This document shows, piece by piece, positions 60,299-64,000 of a stretch of 64,000 nucleotides of DNA. Origin of the DNA: Acidobacteriota bacterium. GTDB taxonomy: Bacteria; Acidobacteriota; Terriglobia; Bryobacterales; UBA6623. The notes below the pieces were generated by a model. The model was not told the origin of the DNA, made no database searches, and saw only the letters and a program-made list of their open reading frames with translations. The translations under genes and the position numbers were made by a program. Numbering within the stretch: position 1 is the first letter of the stretch; every line of letters starts with the position of its first letter. The DNA is taken from the NCBI GenBank assembly GCA_016125275.1, contig WGMB01000008.1:62001-126000 (forward strand), in the 5' to 3' direction.

Positions 60299-61678
60299 AT
60301 GGCAAAACCCATCACCCGTCGGACCGTTCTGCGAGGCGCCGGCGTCGCGCTTTCGTTGCCTTGGCTGGAATCCCTGGCCGCCGGAGCCCCGGTCGATTCG
60401 TCCCAGAGGCTCACCGAGCCGCCGGTCCGCCTCGCCTGCCTATTCGTCCCCAACGGCGTGCGGCCCGAGCAGTGGGTCCCGGCGGGCGACGCCGAAGACT
60501 ACGAGCTCACGCCCCACCTCGAACCCCTGAAATCGCTCAAAAGCGAGTTCCTCGTCCTCGAGAACCTCTGGAACGCCAACACGGTTGGACGGAACGGCCA
60601 CTGGCCCAAAGTCCCCGCGTGGCTATCGGGCGGCTTTGTCGATCGGACGACCGGCGGCGATCTCGACTCGGGCGGAACCAGCGTCGATCAGTTCCTGGCG
60701 CAGCGTGTCGGCGACGGCAGGCCGCTGCCTTCGCTCGAGCTCGGCATCGACGCGCCGCGAACCGGAATCGACACAGCCGGCGGCGGCTTCCCCCGCGCCC
60801 TGGGCTCCTTCCTGTCGTGGGCCGATCCCAACACGCCCATTCCCAAGGAGATCGTGCCGCAACTGGCCTTCGATCGCCTGTTCCGCAATCGCCGGACGCC
60901 GGTGGTCTCGAGTGTCAACCCGCAGGACCCCTCGCTGCTGACTTCGCTCCAGCGCGACGAGACCAGCCTGCTCGATGTGGTGCTGGAACAGGCCAAGGAT
61001 CTTCGCCGCAAGGGCTCCGGCGCCGATCAGGCTCGTCTGGATGAATACTACGAATCGGTTCGCGCGGTGGAGCGGCGACTGGAAGCCTCCCTCAAGCCGC
61101 AGAAGCGTTGGATCAACGAAGGGAAGTTTCCGCTCGACAGGCCCGCGCCTGGCTTGCCCGAGGAGCACAGCGAGCACGTTCGCCTGATGCTCGACATCCT
61201 GCTGCTCGCCTTCTGGACCGATTCCACGCGTGTCGCCACCTTCATGTTCGGAGACGCACAGAGCGCCCAGACCTACGAGTTCTTGGAAGGCATGCCCAAG
61301 GATTCCTTCCACGGCCTGTCCCACCACCGGGACCTGCCCGACCGCCGCGAACAGTACGGGCGCATCGTCACCTGGCACGTCGAGCAGCTCGCCTACTTTC
61401 TCGACAAGATGCGCGGATTGAAGGAAGGCGAGAGCTCGTTGTTGGACAACTCGATGGTGCTCTACGGCGGATCGCTCAGCGACGGAAACCGTCACACCGA
61501 AGAGAATCTGCCCCTGCTGCTGGCGGGCCGCGGCAAGGGTTCCATCCGCCCGGGCCGCCGGCTTCGAGCGGCCGAGAAGACCCCCATGTGTAACCTGCAC
61601 TTGGCGCTGATGGAACGCATGGGCGTCAACGAGAAGGCCTTCGGCGACAGCACCGGCGGGCTCCAAGGGCTGGCGTAG
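60299..61678 (+). CDS. DUF1552 family protein, Tat-exported
   Basis: 459 residues from ATG 60299 with an AGGGAGA site; ATG 60242 is an alternative. A twin-arginine signal is seen at the N-terminus (ITRRTVLRGAGVALSLPWLES). The body has ACLFVPNGVRPEQWVP, GHWPKVPAWLSGG and FHGLSHHRDLPDRREQY, the DUF1552 signature. This family is found with cytochrome DUF1592 genes in planctomycetes and acidobacteria. Tat export suggests a folded or cofactor-containing protein in the periplasm. It resembles sulfatase/alkaline-phosphatase-like proteins, but the function is unknown. Confidence 0.88.
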   Translation: MAKPITRRTVLRGAGVALSLPWLESLAAGAPVDSSQRLTEPPVRLACLFVPNGVRPEQWVPAGDAEDYELTPHLEPLKSLKSEFLVLENLWNANTVGRNGHWPKVPAWLSGGFVDRTTGGDLDSGGTSVDQFLAQRVGDGRPLPSLELGIDAPRTGIDTAGGGFPRALGSFLSWADPNTPIPKEIVPQLAFDRLFRNRRTPVVSSVNPQDPSLLTSLQRDETSLLDVVLEQAKDLRRKGSGADQARLDEYYESVRAVERRLEASLKPQKRWINEGKFPLDRPAPGLPEEHSEHVRLMLDILLLAFWTDSTRVATFMFGDAQSAQTYEFLEGMPKDSFHGLSHHRDLPDRREQYGRIVTWHVEQLAYFLDKMRGLKEGESSLLDNSMVLYGGSLSDGNRHTEENLPLLLAGRGKGSIRPGRRLRAAEKTPMCNLHLALMERMGVNEKAFGDSTGGLQGLA

Positions 61679-61779
61679 TCCTCTAATATCGAGAATTTGA
61701 CCCTCGGGTCGTTCGGCCGGGTTATACTCGGAACGCGCCGATTAGCCCGGGACCTGCGCGGGCCGTGCGCGCCACGAGC

Positions 61780-64000
61780 ATGCCGCCCCGTCTCCTCGCT
61801 CCCCTTCTGCTGGCCGGAGCCGTCGCTCTGGCGGCAGCGCCTGCCTCCACACCCACGTTCGAAACCGATGTGGCGCCCTTGTTCGAGCGCAAGTGCACCG
61901 TGTGCCACGGCGCCTCGATGACGCAGGGGAAGCTCGACCTGCGAACCAAGGCCGCGCTGCTGGCCGGCGGCAAGTCGGGCCCCGGAGTCGTGGTCGGCAA
62001 CTCCTCGGCCAGTCTCTTGCTCGACAAGGTCGTCTCAGGGACGATGCCTCCCGGGGACGACCATCTCTCGAGTGACGAGATCGACCTGCTCCGCCTATGG
62101 ATCGACAAAGGCGCGCCCGACAACCAAGCGGAGCTGGCGGGTGGGACCGGCGCCGCGGAAGGCCCCCTGACCGAGCACGAGATCCTGCCGATCATCCAGA
62201 TCCGCTGCGTGGCCTGCCACGGAAAGCGCAAGCAGGAGGCTGGGCTCGACCTGCGCACCGTCGCCGGCCGCCTGCAGGGCGGCAAATCCGGCCCGGCCAT
62301 CATCCCCGGCGACCCCGACGGCAGCCTGATGATCCAGAAGATCGTCTCCGGCGAGATGCCGCCGCCCGAGTTGCAGTTGAAGTACTCGGTCCGACCCATG
62401 ACCGAGGTCGAGCTCAACAAGGTGCGCCGCTGGATCGCCGAGGGCGCCATGGAAGGCCCTCCGCGGGAGAAGCTCGCTGTGGACTTGGAGAACGACCCTT
62501 TGGTTCAGGACGAAGACCGCCAGTTCTGGTCCTTCCTGCCTCCGAAGCGCCCCTCCGTCCCCAAGGTTCGCGACCAGAAGCCGGTCCGCAATCCGGTCGA
62601 CGCCTTCTTGCTCGCCCGGTTGGAAGCCAAGAACCTCTCCTACTCGGCGGAAGCGGAGAAGGTCGCGCTGATGCGTCGCGCCTATCTGGACCTGATCGGG
62701 ATGCCGCCTACGCCAAAGGAAGTCTCCGAGTACCTTCGTGACACTCGGGCCGACGCCTACGACCGGCTCGTCGATCGCCTGTTGGACTCGCCGCACTACG
62801 GCGAGCGCTGGGCTCGGCACTGGCTCGACCTCGCCGGCCACTCCGACTCCGAAGGGTTCGGCCAGCACGACCGGCCTCGCACCTTCGCTTGGCGGTACCG
62901 CGACTATGTCGTGCGGTCGCTCAACACCGACAAGCCCTACAACCAATTCCTGATGGAACAGATCGCCGGCGATGAGCTGGCGGAATACGACGGCCAGGAA
63001 CCGACGCAGAAGCTCATTGACCGGCTGGCCGCCACGGGTTTCCTGCGCACGGCCGCCGACCCGACCGACGCTCCCGAGCGCGGCTTCATCGCCGAGCGGA
63101 TGAACATCATCGCCGACGAGGTGCAGATCCTGACCTCTTCGGTGATGGGGCTGACCGTGGGATGCGCCCGCTGCCACGATCACAAGTACGACCCCATTCC
63201 GCAGCGCGACTACTACCGCTTCAGCGCCATTCTGCAGACTTCCTACGACCCCTACGACTGGCTCCCGCCGGGCGACCGCGAGCTGAAGGTGGCCCTCGCG
63301 GAGGAGACGCGCGCCGCCCGGGAGGTGAACGAGCCATTGCGTGAGGAGGTCTCCCGCCTGGAGACGGACTTGGCCCGCGAGGAAGAGCCGTACCGGGAAA
63401 GGCTGCTGGAGGAGCGACTCGAAGCTCTGCCCTCAGCCGTCCGAAACGATCTGCGGAAGCTCTCCAAGACGCCCCAGGCCGAGCGTGACGAAGTCCAGCA
63501 ATACCTCGCCCGGGAGTTCCGCGAGACCCTCGAGATCAGCTCCGCGGAGCTCGCCAAGCGCTACCCTGATCTGAAAGCTGTCGCGGACCCGATCCAGAAG
63601 GCGATCGCGGCGGCCAAGCGGGACATGAAGGAGGAGCCCCACGTCCGAGTCTTGGTCGACACAGGCGGCGATCCCTCCCCGGCCTATCTGCTCAAGCGCG
63701 GCGATCCGCTCAACCCCGGCGAGATCGTCGATCCCGGCACGCCCTCGGTCATCAAGGTCGGGCTCGAACCCTATCAGGTGGAAAAGCCTTGGCCGGGCGC
63801 GAACTCCAGCGGTCGCCGCTTGGCGCTGGCCCGCTGGTTGACTCAACCCAACCATCCTCTGACGGCCCGAGTGCTGGTCAACCAGCTCTGGATGCGCCAC
63901 TTCGGCCGGGGCATCGTCGCGAGCCCGTCGAACTTCGGCCGGTCGGGCATGGCGCCATCGCACCCGGAGTTGCTGGACTGGCTCGCCACCGAGTTCGTCG
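61780..64000 (+). CDS. PSCyt1/PSCyt2/PSD1-type cytochrome protein, 3' end outside the window
   Basis: 740 codons are in the window; no stop. A signal peptide (RLLAPLLLAGAVALAAA) is followed by two haem-type sites, KCTVCHG and RCVACHG, in a duplicated PSCyt1-like domain (about 30-210) with repeated GGKSGP segments and TMPPGDD/EMPPPEL. A PSCyt2 domain (PVDAFLLARLEAKNLSYS; YGERWARHWLDLAGHSDSEGFG) carries another CARCHDHKYDP, and a coiled insert at about 500-600 precedes the start of PSD1. ATG 61780 or GTG 61765 may be the start. It is a periplasmic c-type multi-haem protein of unknown role, in line with its two neighbours. Confidence 0.88.
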   Translation, partial: MPPRLLAPLLLAGAVALAAAPASTPTFETDVAPLFERKCTVCHGASMTQGKLDLRTKAALLAGGKSGPGVVVGNSSASLLLDKVVSGTMPPGDDHLSSDEIDLLRLWIDKGAPDNQAELAGGTGAAEGPLTEHEILPIIQIRCVACHGKRKQEAGLDLRTVAGRLQGGKSGPAIIPGDPDGSLMIQKIVSGEMPPPELQLKYSVRPMTEVELNKVRRWIAEGAMEGPPREKLAVDLENDPLVQDEDRQFWSFLPPKRPSVPKVRDQKPVRNPVDAFLLARLEAKNLSYSAEAEKVALMRRAYLDLIGMPPTPKEVSEYLRDTRADAYDRLVDRLLDSPHYGERWARHWLDLAGHSDSEGFGQHDRPRTFAWRYRDYVVRSLNTDKPYNQFLMEQIAGDELAEYDGQEPTQKLIDRLAATGFLRTAADPTDAPERGFIAERMNIIADEVQILTSSVMGLTVGCARCHDHKYDPIPQRDYYRFSAILQTSYDPYDWLPPGDRELKVALAEETRAAREVNEPLREEVSRLETDLAREEEPYRERLLEERLEALPSAVRNDLRKLSKTPQAERDEVQQYLAREFRETLEISSAELAKRYPDLKAVADPIQKAIAAAKRDMKEEPHVRVLVDTGGDPSPAYLLKRGDPLNPGEIVDPGTPSVIKVGLEPYQVEKPWPGANSSGRRLALARWLTQPNHPLTARVLVNQLWMRHFGRGIVASPSNFGRSGMAPSHPELLDWLATEFV

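Overview
The window is GC-rich bacterial chromosome and looks like a member of the Acidobacteriota, possibly Bryobacterales-like. The grounds are the mix of genes: planctomycete-type cytochrome proteins (DUF1592-type, DUF1552, PSCyt1/PSD1), an HspR-type dnaK-dnaJ operon, a MacB-type permease with an adaptor protein, and BBP2- and Omp85-type outer-membrane proteins. The taxonomic call is an inference from gene content, not from a marker gene. Coding is dense, and many genes are joined by GTGA, ATGA or TTGA stop/start overlaps. I see no rRNA, CRISPR array or insertion sequence. One tRNA-Arg(TCT) is present.

Layout. 1-2614 (+): the end of rsmE, a TVP38-type membrane protein, a two-domain GNAT protein and a divergent dihydropteroate synthase. 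2621-6140 (-): a single-module Clp-type ATPase, then a small operon with an unknown protein, a BadF-type kinase and an AlkA-type glycosylase. 6214-9802 (+): three linked genes, namely an unknown basic protein, a large secreted protein and a secreted beta-propeller. 9815-21011 (-): a permease/TPR/adaptor block, a sugar-nucleotidyltransferase-like protein with a 56-residue gene in front of it, a YtxH protein, Pal, hemG, hemE, an SH3-type lipoprotein and truB.

21035-41192 (-) is the most striking part. It is a contiguous 20-kb tailed-phage structural cluster: small and large terminase, portal, scaffold, P22-type coat, connectors, tail tube, chaperones, a very short tape measure, lectin-like and beta-helix fibres, two distal-tail paralogues, a fused Fe-S hub/J-like protein and a terminal protein with a glycosidase-like end. 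I see no integrase, replication, lysogeny or lysis genes. The last gene stops 23 bp before truB. Size, gene order and the short tape measure resemble gene transfer agents of the Rhodobacter type, but the coat and portal families differ. Strong terminator-like hairpins sit directly in front of the first gene, the scaffold gene and the coat gene, which suggests regulated read-through.

41445-64000: a BBP2 porin with its terminator, a secreted HExxH protein overlapping thiE, and a large membrane protein. Next comes the dnaK-dnaJ-hspR-M50 protease group with a sigma70/HAIR-like control region, maf, and a dnaB gene preceded by three DnaA-box-like sites. These are followed by tRNA-Arg, an MscS channel, a predicted secreted kinase-like protein linked to an Omp85-type barrel, and three cytochrome/DUF1552/PSD1 genes, the last running off the window. 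Coordinates, frames and motifs were read directly from the sequence. Family names rest on motif recognition without database searches.
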